64,000 nucleotides of DNA from JASHPR01 sp963815375 (lineage in GTDB: Bacteria > Actinomycetota > Actinomycetes > Streptosporangiales > Streptosporangiaceae), in contig CAWFGX010000001.1 in the NCBI GenBank assembly GCA_963815375.1, forward strand, positions 2,418,001-2,482,000, written 5' to 3'. The notes beneath the pieces were generated by a model. It saw nothing but the letters and a program-made list of their open reading frames with translations. It ran no database searches and was not told where the DNA came from. How positions within the stretch are numbered: position 1 is the stretch's first letter; the number at the start of each line of letters is the position of its first letter. The position numbers were made by a program, and so were the translations under genes. Below, in pieces: positions 53,837 through 62,849 of the stretch.

Positions 53837-54889
53837 GTGGCGCTGGGAGTGGTCCGTGACCTGCGCTCCCCGCGGTCCCTGGGCGGGCCGGGCGAGGCCG
53901 AGGCCTACCAGGAGCACTTGATGGCCGAGTACGTGCTGGCCCGGCTGGCCCACGGCGTCGCCGACGGCACGATCCGCGGCGAGATCACCGCGCTCGAGCA
54001 GTTCCTGGAGCACGCGGGCGTGTTCGCGTGGGAGGTCGAGCCGGGGCACGCGGACCGGTTCTTGGGCCAGGCGCAGCGGCACCAGGCGCCCGAGACCCGG
54101 CGCGGCAAGGCGGGGGCGATCGACTTGTTCTTCCGGTTCCTGGAGGCCCGCTACCGGGGCGAGATCCATGAGCTGACCGGCCGGGTGGTCGCCTCGCCGA
54201 TCGATGAGTGCAACCGGCCTCGTCACTCGGGTGACTTCCATGTCCGGGTCCCGCCGTCCCCGGAGGCGCTGGCGTCGTTCTTCTCGTCCTGGCGTGGTGA
54301 GCTGCCGACGGCGCGCAAGTGGCTGGCCGCCGCCCGGCACTACGCGATGGCCCGGCTGGCCGGGGAGGTCGGGTTGCGGCTGCGGGAGCTGTGCGGGCTG
54401 CGGCTGGAGGACCTGCACTTCGGCCATGGCCCGCTGGGAAAGATCCACGTGCGGCTGGGCAAGGGCTCGCGCGGCTCGGGACCCCGGGAGCGGATGGTGC
54501 CCATGCTGGGTGATGCCCGGCCGCTGCTGATCTGGTGGGTAACCGAGGTCCGCGGCGAGTTCCGCGACGACTGGGAGCTGCCCCGCGCCGTACTGTTCCC
54601 CTCCGAGCGCGGCGGGCCGATCGGCGGGGATACCTTCGCCGCCGCGCTGGGGCAAGCCGCGGCCCGGCACCTGCGCGGCCCGGTGACCAAGCTGACGCCG
54701 CATGTGCTGCGGCACGCATGCGCGTCGCGGCTGTATGGCGAGGGCATCGGCCTGGCCGCGATCCAGCAGCTCTTGGGTCACCGCTGGCTGTCCACCACAG
54801 TCCGCTACGTTCACGTCGCCGACGAGGCCATCGAACACGCCTACCAGCAGGCGGCTGAGCGGGCCGCCGCCCGGTTCAGGGAGGCCTGA
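53837..54889 (+). CDS. Tyrosine recombinase / integrase
   Basis: The 350-residue protein has a SAM-like N-terminal DNA-binding domain and a C-terminal catalytic domain. The active-site residues are visible: R181 in GLRLREL, H289 and R292 in HVLRH, the LLGHRWLSTT box, and the nucleophile Y324 in VRYVH. It is intact. It is the first gene of a three-gene cassette and is followed one base later by the HTH gene. It may have served the island or may belong to a separate transposing trio. Confidence 0.9.
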   Translation: MALGVVRDLRSPRSLGGPGEAEAYQEHLMAEYVLARLAHGVADGTIRGEITALEQFLEHAGVFAWEVEPGHADRFLGQAQRHQAPETRRGKAGAIDLFFRFLEARYRGEIHELTGRVVASPIDECNRPRHSGDFHVRVPPSPEALASFFSSWRGELPTARKWLAAARHYAMARLAGEVGLRLRELCGLRLEDLHFGHGPLGKIHVRLGKGSRGSGPRERMVPMLGDARPLLIWWVTEVRGEFRDDWELPRAVLFPSERGGPIGGDTFAAALGQAAARHLRGPVTKLTPHVLRHACASRLYGEGIGLAAIQQLLGHRWLSTTVRYVHVADEAIEHAYQQAAERAAARFREA

Positions 54890-54890
54890 T

Positions 54891-55208
54891 ATGGATTGGA
54901 ACCTGCGGCTGGCCGCCGCCCAGCGCGGTATCTGGCGGTCCTCGGACCTGCGGCGGCTGCTCGCCGAAGCGGGCCTGGAGATCTCCGCCGGGAAGATGTC
55001 GCACCTGTGGTCGGGCCGGCCGATCTCGGTTCGCCTCGATGACCTAGACGTCATCTGCGCCGTGCTCGGCTGCGAGCCCGGTGACCTGCTGGTCCGCGAT
55101 CCCGCGATCAGGCCAGCCAGCCGGGAGGCGCCCGCAACTGCCGCGGCAGCGGCCGCACCGGGGATCACGCCGTCACGCCGGGGCGGCCGGTCGCTGCCGC
55201 CGGTATGA
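54891..55208 (+). CDS. Small Xre-type HTH protein of the recombinase trio
   Basis: The 105-residue protein begins MDWNLRLAAAQRGIWRSSDL and shows an HTH of Cro/C1 type (GKMSHLWSGRPISVRLDDLD, then CAVLGCEPGDLL). Its tail is alanine- and arginine-rich. It starts 1 base after the integrase stop, and its own stop overlaps the next start (ATGA), so the three genes are one unit. Confidence 0.82.
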   Translation: MDWNLRLAAAQRGIWRSSDLRRLLAEAGLEISAGKMSHLWSGRPISVRLDDLDVICAVLGCEPGDLLVRDPAIRPASREAPATAAAAAAPGITPSRRGGRSLPPV

Positions 55209-57155
55209 CCGCGAGTACCTGGCCGGTGGTCACCTGCATCGCGTGCGGGGCGACCGGGGCGGGGCACCCCAAGGCGGGGCTGTGCAGGCGCTGTTATGCC
55301 CGCGCCCAGCACCCGGTGCGGCCGTGTCCGGGCTGCGGGCAGACGCGCCGGCATCTGGCCGCGGGGCTGTGCGCCCGTTGTTACCGGCTGTCGCTGACCC
55401 GGCTGGTCACCTGCCCCGGCTGCGACCAGCAGCGGCCGGTCTACTTCGGTGACCGGTGCGAACGGTGCAAGCGGCGGGCGGCGGCCCGGGCGGGGTCTGC
55501 GCCGAGTGCGGCAAGCAGGTGGCGCGGCTGTGGGCCGGATGCTGCCGCGCCTGTCACGCCCGGCGATACCAGACCATCGGCGCCTGCCGCGACTGCGGAG
55601 ACCTGACCCGGCTGACCAGCGGGCTGTGCAGCCCCTGCCGGCTGTTCCGTTGGAAGCACCCGCTGGGCACCTGCCCCTACTGTGGGCGCCAGCAGCCGAT
55701 CGGGGCGGCCGGGGGCTGCCGGTCCTGCCAGGCCGCGCGCCGCGCCGCGCGGGTGGGCAACCGGGCGCGGCGCAAGCGGCGGTTCCGGTTCGATGCGGCC
55801 ACCGGGGCGTGCGGCGACTGCGGGGAGGTGACCCGGCTGACCAGCGGGCTGTGCAAGGCCTGCCGCGTGTTCCGCTCGGGCCACCCGATCGGGCTGTGCC
55901 CCTACTGCGGGCGCCAGCAGCCGATCGGGGCGGCGGGGGGCTGCCGGTCCTGCCAGGCCGCGCGCCGCGCCGCCGGGGCCCTCCGCCCGCCGCAGCCAAA
56001 GCGCCGGCCCAGACCCGCGCTTACCCCCGCCGACCGGCAGCTGCTTGCGTCCTTGACCGGTTACGGGCAGGCTCGCGGCTGGGCGCCGGGCACCCTGGCA
56101 CGCGCCCGGCGTGCGCTGGCCGTCGTGCTGACCAGCAGGCAGGAACTTGGCCCGCCGCCGTGGGACGCCGGGCACCTGCGGCGGTTCCTGACCAGCCGTC
56201 ACCGGGTGGCGCTGCGGGTCGCCGAGTTCCTCACCGACGAGGGCCTGGCCCGCACCAACCCGCGCGCCGCCTGGGAGCAGTGGATGGCACGCCGGCTCGC
56301 CGCATTGCCCGAACCGTTCGCTGCCGAGGTGCGGATCTGGACCGAGGCGCTGCACGGCCACGGCGCCCGCGCCGGGCGCCCCCGGCACCCGCGGACGATC
56401 GAGGCGTATCTGCGCGTCCTGCAGACCCCGCTGGCGAGCATGGTCGGCGCACTATGGCTCGCTGCGCGAGGTCACCACCGAGGACCTGACCGCCCAGCTC
56501 GAACAGCTCACCGGCGCCACACGGCGGCTGGCCATGACGGCGATGCGGTCGCTGTTCACCACGCTCAAAGCCCGGCGCATGCTGTTCACCAACCCCGCCG
56601 CGCCGCTGACCGGCCGCGCCCTTCAGCCACCGCCGGTGCTGCCGCTCGATGACACCCTGCGGGCGCGCCTGCTCAGCTCGCTCGACGAGCCCGGCCGAGC
56701 AGCTCGTCGTGCTGCTGGCCGGAGTGCACGCGCTGCGGCCGTCCCAGATCTGCGCCCTCACCCTGGACGCCGTCGGCCCGGCCGCCAGCACCCTGCTCAT
56801 TAGCGGCCGGGCGCGGCCACTGGACCGGCTGACCGCCGGATACCTGCACGCCTGGCTGCAGGCCCGCCACACGCGCTGGCCGACCACGGCCAACCCCTAC
56901 TTGCTGATCAACCGCAGCACCGCCGGCGGCGTCAAACCCGTCAGCCGCGGCTACGTTCAAGACACCGTCCGCCAGGCGGGCATCACCGCGGCCCAGTTGC
57001 GCGCCGACCGGCTGCTGGGCGAAGCCCACACCAGCGGCGGCGACCCGCTCCGGCTCACCCACCTCTTCGGGATCAGCGACCCCACCGCCATCCGCTACTG
57101 CGCCGAAACCGGGGCGCTGGACAAGCTCGCAGCGACTACGCCAGCGCACCGGTAG
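55205..57155 (+). pseudogene. Zinc-ribbon-array recombinase-like protein, three frameshifts
   Basis: Read across frames this would be about 645 residues. The N-terminal third carries eight CxxC...CxxC zinc ribbons, from CIACGATGAGHPKAGLCRRC onward. Four of them form a tandem duplication (units starting at 55585 and 55810, 225 bp apart). The rest resembles a tyrosine-recombinase fold (GVHALRPSQICALTLD, GGDPLRLTHLFGISDPTAIR) but shows only the first catalytic Arg. Frames change near 55490, 56450 and 56690. The gene starts in an ATGA overlap with the HTH gene. It is probably inactive. Confidence 0.75.
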
Positions 57156-57200
57156 CAGCGGCCGCGACCCGATGGCGCCGGGCCGGCAGATACTCAGCAG

Positions 57201-57539
57201 GTGGACATCCGCGAGAAGACGTTCGCCGACGAGGCAACTAGGCAGCTGGACTTCCTGAAGGAGCAGCACGGCTTCGCCGGGCCAGACGCCGGCCGCGGCA
57301 CATACCCGGGAACCATCGTCCGCGTCAGCTACCACCGAGGAGGCATGACCATCGAGGCGAGCCTGGTCCTCTGGTACATGGGCGAGGAATACGTCGCCAC
57401 CACACAGCTCTCCACCGCGCCCGACGGCACCGAACGGCGCACCGAGATCGCCCGCAACACCGCGCATACCGGCTACCAGATGCGGCGTGCCCTCAAGCTG
57501 CAGGCAGAAGCAGTACGCGCCGCACTGCCCCTGCCCTGA
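57201..57539 (+). CDS. Hypothetical protein, 112 residues
   Basis: The frame starts with GTG and begins MDIREKTFADEATRQLDFLK. A mixed alpha/beta core contains VRVSYHRGGMTIEASLVLWY, and a helical basic C-terminus follows. Codon use and composition look protein-like. No family is recognised. It lies just downstream of the recombinase trio on the same strand and converges on the truncated gene below. Confidence 0.55.
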   Translation: MDIREKTFADEATRQLDFLKEQHGFAGPDAGRGTYPGTIVRVSYHRGGMTIEASLVLWYMGEEYVATTQLSTAPDGTERRTEIARNTAHTGYQMRRALKLQAEAVRAALPLP

Positions 57540-57540
57540 C

Positions 57541-59066
57541 AGCTCCCCGTCCAATAGCGTTGTGACGGCTGGCAGTTCGCTGAACACCCGGCCCAGCCCA
57601 GCGAACAGCACCTTCAGAAAATGTGAACTCCCGGGATTCAGGCGGTCCGGGGCACAGTAGTGCACGCTGCTCCAGGCACCCGGAAGCGGCGCGGTGGCGA
57701 CCAGGGTGGTTTGCCTGACGTCCGAGGCGTCGAACACGGCAAGCCCGCCAGGTGCGGTGACCGCGAGCTGCCCACCAGGTTCGGCCGCGATGCACTGGCC
57801 ACCGCTGGGGCCGTTCGTCCAGGTCTGGTCGTGCAGCGGCGCAGTGGCGACCAGGAGCCCGTCGCTCTGGTGGAAACCCAGGTGCTGCTGGCCAAGGACG
57901 ACAAACCCGCCCGCCTGTCCTAGCCAGGGTGCCACCCGGTAGACATACGGGGAGTACGTGCCCGTGTCCAGGGCCGGAAGCGGGCGCACCGTGCCGTCCA
58001 CGCACCGGGCGAGCACGCCATCACCCCTTCTCTCGTCGCCTTGCACGACGATCGGCGTGTCCCCGGCGAAGATGAGGTGGAGCCCGTAGACCAGCTTGGC
58101 CCGGTAAAGCTCCATGCTGGCCGACGCCGTGGCGGTCTCCCAGGGACCTGGCAGCCCCCTGACGACGGCGATATCGCACTCCGACGGGCGGTCGGTGCGA
58201 TCCGCCCGTACGGCCAGCCGCAGGCCGTCAGCTGTCAGCGCGCCGCTCGATTCGGTGATGTTGCCGGGGAGCGGCCTCAGGCCCGGGACGCTGATCCGGG
58301 TCCTGCCGACGGCGACGAGCGCATCGCCGAGCGTGGCGCGGATCCGGGCAAGCTCTGGGGCGTCCGCGGTGGCCAGCGCGCGGAACAGCACCTGGTCGCG
58401 AGGGTCGGCGGGCTGCCAGCCGTCGCCGAACTTCCGCATCTGCGCGGCCGCATCGAGCACTGGCAGGCTAGAGGCCACCTGCCACAGCCCAGCCCAGTCC
58501 CTGCGTGCTGCGAGCTGGCTGGTCAAGTACCTGGTCTCTTCGCCGGTTATCGCTGCCAGGTGCTCGCGGGGGTCGCCGCGCGCCACTACCTGCACCAGGT
58601 CGAGCCCGCCGCTGGCGGCCATGGCGGCCCGCATCCGGGACTTGCTGCCATCCGCTGCGGCGGCATACCCCAGCGCCAGCAGCGAGCTGTCCGGGTCGGC
58701 CGCCCGCAGCTGCGAGGCCTGCCCCGTTAGCTGGTAAAACACCGCGCGGCCGACCGGGTCAGCGGGGACGAGCTGATGACGGGCGCAAAAATGGGCTGCG
58801 CTCTGACCGCCGTCCGCTACCGCCGCCGCACAAGCATCCTCAGCGGCCCGCTGCGGCCCGCGCCACCTGACCAGCAATTCCCAGCGCTCGTCATCAGGGC
58901 TGGCCAGCCACATGTCCCACACCGCATCGGCAGCGGCCTGGCTGCCGGCGTCACCGGCCCTGATCAGGGCGGCCCAGGCGCGTCGTTCACGCCAGCCACG
59001 GCTGCCATCGCCGCGCCTGTCCGCTGCCCGCTGGGCCAGTCGCGCGGCCCGCTCCTGCGTCAGCAC
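57541..59066 (-). pseudogene. Large hypothetical protein, probably 3' truncated
   Basis: About 508 residues are protein-like from the start at 59066. There is a helical N-terminal half (WRERRAWAALIRAGDAGS, then WDMWLASPDDERWELLVRW) and a beta-rich, propeller-like second half (LPGAWSSVHYCAPDRLNPGS). The open frame continues leftward to 56673 only as antisense of the 112-residue gene and the recombinase gene. The true protein therefore seems to end abruptly near 57541, at the edge of the recombinase cassette. Function unknown. Confidence 0.55.
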
Positions 59067-59995
59067 GGCAGATCACCACCTCGCCGCATACCTTCTCAGT
59101 CACAATGATGGCAGCCTGGGCTAGCCAAATCCTCGAGGGCGCGAGCGGTAACCGTTTCCGCATCTCGCCCAAGGCAGTCAACGGCGGGCCGAGCGGATCA
59201 AACGGCAACTGCTCTATGGAGAAATCCTGGAGATGATCTTGGAAAAGCCGGGGGACTCGGTGCCGCAGTTTCGCTGATCCGGGGAGGGGCTCCGGGAGCT
59301 GATCGCGTGGCCCGGCAGGTCGCGCCGCGGGGGCGGAAGTGGGCGGTGGAGGACGTCCGGCATGTGGCCGGCGGCCTGATCCGGGAGCTGCGAAGCTGCG
59401 CGCCGGGCCACCGGACAAGGTGTTAAGACCGTCGACACCTGCAAGTTGCTCGAACTCGCATACAGGCGAACATGGTTGGACGCCGACACCTTGTGGGGAT
59501 ACGTTCAGACCCTTCGAGAACAGGGGCGTGGCGCGCCCAATGGGTTGACGACTGCGTGTCCTTCAACAACTGGCTGTCAACGTGGCCCTCTCCTACACCC
59601 GATACAACGCCTAGTTACACCTACAGGTTGGCTTAGATGACATCACCACGTACGAGCGCGGACCCCGTTGACTCCCGCTGACTGGAGAATGAGCAGCCGC
59701 GGACCGCCTCACTAATAGCTACTGACAGAGGGCCGGGGAAGCGGCCGAAACGTGATCGCGCGGCGGCCATATCAAGGTCAAATACGACGCGCCGGACTGC
59801 GAGGAGACCTGGCAGGGTGCCCGAGGTCGAACCGCTCTCTGAGCCAGTCCCGGTCGGCCCGCCGACCCTCTTCTGAGCCCGTGCAGCCCGCCGGGCGGTC
59901 ACAAACGGTCCGCTCTGGACGCGCCGGACTGTCGTAGGCTCCCGCCATACTTGCCGGGCCGTCCGGCGACGCCGCGGCCTGACTTGAGGAGACCC
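59067..59995. other. Gene-poor stretch at the right side of the island
   Basis: About 930 bases with mixed, partly lower GC and no convincing complete gene. It includes the right copy of the 26-bp direct repeat, which closes a short frame ending GEILEMILEKPGDSVPQFR, possibly the tail of a lost protein. A second protein-like snippet (LLELAYRRTWLDADTLWGYV) lies near 59446. Confidence 0.5.
59217..59242 (+). repeat. 26-bp direct repeat, right copy
   Basis: TGGAGAAATCCTGGAGATGA continues with TCTTGG and differs from the copy at 48432-48457 at one base. The flanking sequences differ, so only this core is shared. Confidence 0.75.
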
Positions 59996-60451
59996 ATGGC
60001 TGTCCGATACCAGCTCGTCATCAATTGCGTCGGCCACCCGGAGCCGCTGGCGCGCTTCTGGGCCGAGGCCCTGGGCTACGTGCTGGAGCCGCCGCCGGCC
60101 GGCTTCGCCACCTGGGACGACTGGCGCCGCGACATCGGACTGCCCGAGTCCTGGCTTGGGCGGGGGACGGACTGCATCATCGATCCGGATGGTGCCGGAC
60201 CGCGCATCTGGATCCAGGTCGTGCCCGACCGCAAGACCACTAGCAATCGGCTCCACATCGACATCCACGCCAGCGGCGGCCGAGACCTCCCGATCGAGAC
60301 CCGCAAGAAGCGCGTGGACGCCGAGGCCTTGCGGCTGTGTGATCTCGGCGCCACGCTGCTCAGCGACCTGAGCGAGGAACTCGAGGAGGGCGTTAACCAC
60401 TACGCGGTCGCGCTGAAGGACCCCGAGGGCAACGAGTTCGACATCAACTGA
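59996..60451 (+). CDS. VOC (glyoxalase-like) protein
   Basis: The 151-residue protein is of the glyoxalase-like domain type (PF18029 group): VINCVGHPEPLARFWAEALG at the start, KTTSNRLHIDIHASGG in the middle, and ALKDPEGNEFDIN at the end, which supply the usual His/Glu metal positions. ATG at 59996 follows GAGGAGACCC. The substrate is unknown. It is the last complete gene before the right island boundary and may be cargo. Confidence 0.85.
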   Translation: MAVRYQLVINCVGHPEPLARFWAEALGYVLEPPPAGFATWDDWRRDIGLPESWLGRGTDCIIDPDGAGPRIWIQVVPDRKTTSNRLHIDIHASGGRDLPIETRKKRVDAEALRLCDLGATLLSDLSEELEEGVNHYAVALKDPEGNEFDIN

Positions 60452-60566
60452 CTGTCGCCCCCCGGGGAACCTGCTCTTCAAGGTCTCGCACTCTAGAGTC
60501 CTGATCAGCTATCCACTTGCATCATGCCCGAAGCAGGATCTGCTGTAAGACAGGGGCCTTGCTCTG

Positions 60567-60612
60567 TCGGGACGTAGAGGCCGCCGGTTCAGATCCGGCC
60601 ACCCCGACCACA
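60567..60612 (+). other. attR-like partial copy of tRNA-Pro
   Basis: 46 bases from the anticodon loop through the T arm, acceptor 3' strand, CCA and CA match 48320-48365 with two substitutions. The 5' half of the tRNA is absent, so this is not a functional tRNA. Confidence 0.88.
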
Positions 60613-60620
60613 GAGCAGAA

Positions 60621-60661
60621 GGTCAAAGGCTCCCCACGCGTGTCGCGGGGAGCCTTTGACC
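60621..60661 (+). terminator. Strong terminator, probably the original one of tRNA-Pro
   Basis: GGTCAAAGGCTCCCC pairs perfectly with GGGGAGCCTTTGACC (15 bp) around an 11-base loop. It begins 8 bases after the partial tRNA, where the terminator of tRNA-Pro would be expected before the island inserted. Confidence 0.85.
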
Positions 60662-60963
60662 GCTATCGAGTGACTAGCGCGAGACTGACATCAGCCAAGG
60701 CAGCCATTACCGAGGATGAGATGGCCCCCGCCCTGACGGGCCAGCACGGACGCGAGGTGCGCCGCACGACATACGGCTGGCGCGGCAAGTGATCAGGCAA
60801 ACAAGACTCGCCAGTCGATCCTGTGACCGCGACAGTCCTTGCCGCATCAGTTATTATCCCCGAACCGCTCAAAATTGTTTTTGAGATTGCAGGATGCATA
60901 GATTGCAGGATCCGTCTGGATATTGTCATAAAAGCACGGCTTGTCCAGCGTCGGGTACTGATT

Positions 60964-61398
60964 CTATAGCGCGTATGCCTTATTGCCGAAGCTTTTTACT
61001 CCCGATATAACAATGAATGTCCACTGAAGATAGGTGACCGTCGCCTTTTCGCACACGCTGGCGCTATCCAGGTCGATGGCATCGGTGGTCGCGTTGAGGG
61101 CCAGGCACTTGCCATTTTCATCCTCATCGAATATGACGACTTTCTTGCTGCCGGCCGTGATCGCCACCTGGCAAAAAGCACCGGGGCCGTGGCTGAGGTC
61201 GAAGTGCAGGTCGCCGCCAGCGCCGATGTAGCCAGCTGCGCCGTTGCGGTACGCGTAAAGGAAAAAACCGTGAGTGCAGGTCGTTGGGGAAATACTAGGG
61301 GTCGACCGAGCAGAACGGGTGGCGGCCTGCGCGCCGCTGGGTATCCCGAGGACGGCAATCATGAGGAGCCCGGATATCAGCCCCAGTCTTGTGCGCAT
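60964..61398 (-). CDS. Small secreted protein of unknown function
   Basis: The 144-residue protein has a clear signal peptide (MRTRLGLISGLLMIAVLGIP, cleavage likely after AQA). The mature part is about 118 residues with three cysteines and a beta-rich look (FFLYAYRNGAAGYIGAGG, KKVVIFDEDENGKCLAL). No family is recognised. It overlaps the stop of a related-looking broken gene upstream. Confidence 0.65.
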   Translation of the reverse strand: MRTRLGLISGLLMIAVLGIPSGAQAATRSARSTPSISPTTCTHGFFLYAYRNGAAGYIGAGGDLHFDLSHGPGAFCQVAITAGSKKVVIFDEDENGKCLALNATTDAIDLDSASVCEKATVTYLQWTFIVISGVKSFGNKAYAL

Positions 61399-61671
61399 AT
61401 TCCATTCCTCTCCCGGAAACGGCGGCCCCAGAGCTGGGGCAGGAATGTTTCCGACTTGCCACTGAAGTACAGATACTCATTGCTCCCGATGACGTCATGC
61501 GCCACAACGTTGTAGCGATTGAGGCCGAAAGCTTTGAAGTAGGAGACGTTGGCGGTCAGCCTGAACGGACCGGGACTGGGTGGCGGCTTGCGCAGCGCCG
61601 GCAGTCGCCAGCGTTGCCACCATTTCGAGCCCGCATATCAATGTGCCCAGTATCGTGCTTATTCTGCGCAC
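61377..61671 (-). pseudogene. Second small secreted protein, frameshifted
   Basis: From GTG at 61671 (AGAGAGG about 10 bases before) a signal peptide is read: VRRISTILGTLICGLEMVAT up to AGAAQA. Around 61567 the frame must shift for the protein-like continuation LTANVSYFKAFGLNRYNVVA and SNEYLYFSGKSETFLPQLW, ending at TGA 61377. The order of genes suggests a pair of small exported proteins, one now broken. Confidence 0.5.
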
Positions 61672-61809
61672 ACGCGATGTTCCTCTCTCGAATGCTCGAC
61701 CCTGCGCTGCTGCAGCGATAGGCCGCCAAGGTCGGCCACTGAGTCAGGTAGCAGTGAACGTCGAGCACTGAGCTTGCCCCGTGCAGGTAGTACGCAGTTA
61801 GCGTGATGT

Positions 61810-62050
61810 AGCGCGAGCAGGGCAGTACCGTCGCGCTCGCCGCCTGGCAAGGCGCGCCCATAGTCGCGCCGTTCGTACTGGTCAACCATTCCGGCGGCTG
61901 CGCCAGCGAGGTGCTGTCCCGGGTCAACAACCTGCCCTAGACCGCCGGCACGATCGGCTCCGCCATCCTCAACGGCACCGCAGTCAGCCAAGGCTTCCTC
62001 AGCACCGAGAACCATCCGCGTGGCGTGGCCGTCGACCGCAGCCGGCAGCG
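61810..62050 (+). pseudogene. Decayed fragment resembling a YWTD/NHL beta-propeller protein
   Basis: The plus strand reads APIVAPFVLVNHSGGCASEV, then an in-frame TAG, then AGTIGSAILNGTAVSQGFLS followed by TENHPRGVAVD. The second part resembles the repeat of secreted YWTD-type propeller proteins. No intact frame remains. Confidence 0.35.
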
Positions 62051-62237
62051 GTCAAGGCTGCAGGAGACAGGCGGAACTGCCGTAGTTCGGGGGCGACGGC
62101 GACCGGCTCACCGGTAAAGAAGCCGGAGACGCCTTCAGCAAGACTGAACTCTCGGGGTTCCCGGTCTAGTGGCGGGACCGACAGACGGAGCGTGTGTGGC
62201 CTTTCGCGGACCCTTTACTTGACTGGGAGGTCCTGAC

Positions 62238-62624
62238 ATGACCAGTAAGTTCACCGAACTTGCGATCGACTGTGCCGATCCCGGCGGTCTCGCCCGGTTC
62301 TGGTGCTCGGTCCTTGACTACGAGGTGCAAGACGAAGACGACGGAATTGTCACAATCGGCTCCCCTAGGGTGCCTGAAGGCAAGAACCACCTTGGCCCAC
62401 TGCCGCCGACGCTGACATTCGCGAAGGTGCCCGAGGTCAAGACGGTCAAGAACAGGCTCCACCTCGACGTCAGTCCAGCCGACAGGGAACAAGACGAAGA
62501 GGTCCGTCGCCTGCTCGACCTAGGTGCCCGGCACGCTGACGTCGGCCAGGGTGATGTGAGCTGGATCGTACTTGCCGACCCCGAGGGGAACGAGTTCTGC
62601 GTCCTTGCCGACCGCCGGCCCTGA
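62238..62624 (+). CDS. VOC (glyoxalase-like) protein
   Basis: The 128-residue protein starts MTSKFTELAIDCADPGGLAR followed by FWCSVLDYEV, and ends VLADPEGNEFCVLADRRP, again the glyoxalase-like domain group. NRLHLDVSP carries a likely metal ligand. It is a distant paralogue of the protein at 59996-60451 but lies outside the island. ATG at 62238 follows GGGAGG. Substrate unknown. Confidence 0.87.
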   Translation: MTSKFTELAIDCADPGGLARFWCSVLDYEVQDEDDGIVTIGSPRVPEGKNHLGPLPPTLTFAKVPEVKTVKNRLHLDVSPADREQDEEVRRLLDLGARHADVGQGDVSWIVLADPEGNEFCVLADRRP

Positions 62625-62788
62625 TCGGAGGCCGCGGTCGCCATCACGCCTGGAGGACTATCTCGTAAATGGTCGCGTCCTGTGCGGCCATGCCGCTTGA
62701 CCGCGCTGCCTGGCTGTTCAGTTCGGCGGCGCGGCCTTCGACTGAGCTGCGGCGGGCTCCCGAGGCTGGGTTCTGGGCTTGACGGGGT

Positions 62789-62828
62789 AATGGCCACGTC
62801 CGGCCGTGGTGAGCCGGACGTGGCCATT
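62789..62828. terminator. Strong bidirectional terminator
   Basis: AATGGCCACGTCCGGC pairs perfectly with GCCGGACGTGGCCATT around an 8-base loop. It sits just beyond the GNAT gene (minus strand) and also downstream of the VOC gene. Confidence 0.9.
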
Positions 62829-62849
62829 GGTCACAGGCATCGCGGCCTG

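Larger units (their letters stand above)
60452..60963. other. Right island junction, no protein gene
   Basis: About 510 bases holding the partial tRNA-Pro repeat and a strong terminator. A 91-codon frame from 60517 runs through the tRNA remnant and the terminator stem and is not credible. From 60780 on, AT content rises. Confidence 0.6.

Noticed and set aside
53621..55999. 792-codon open frame on the minus strand
   Set aside because: It lies antisense to the integrase, HTH and zinc-ribbon genes. Its composition is a shadow of GC-rich coding DNA and it has no recognisable domain.
56673..57540. C-terminal extension of the large minus-strand gene
   Set aside because: This part is antisense to the recombinase remnant and the 112-residue gene and lacks protein character.
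59633..60481. 282-codon minus-strand frame
   Set aside because: Antisense to the VOC gene over most of its length.
60517..60792. 91-codon frame over the tRNA remnant
   Set aside because: It runs through the partial tRNA and the terminator stem, so it is not a gene.
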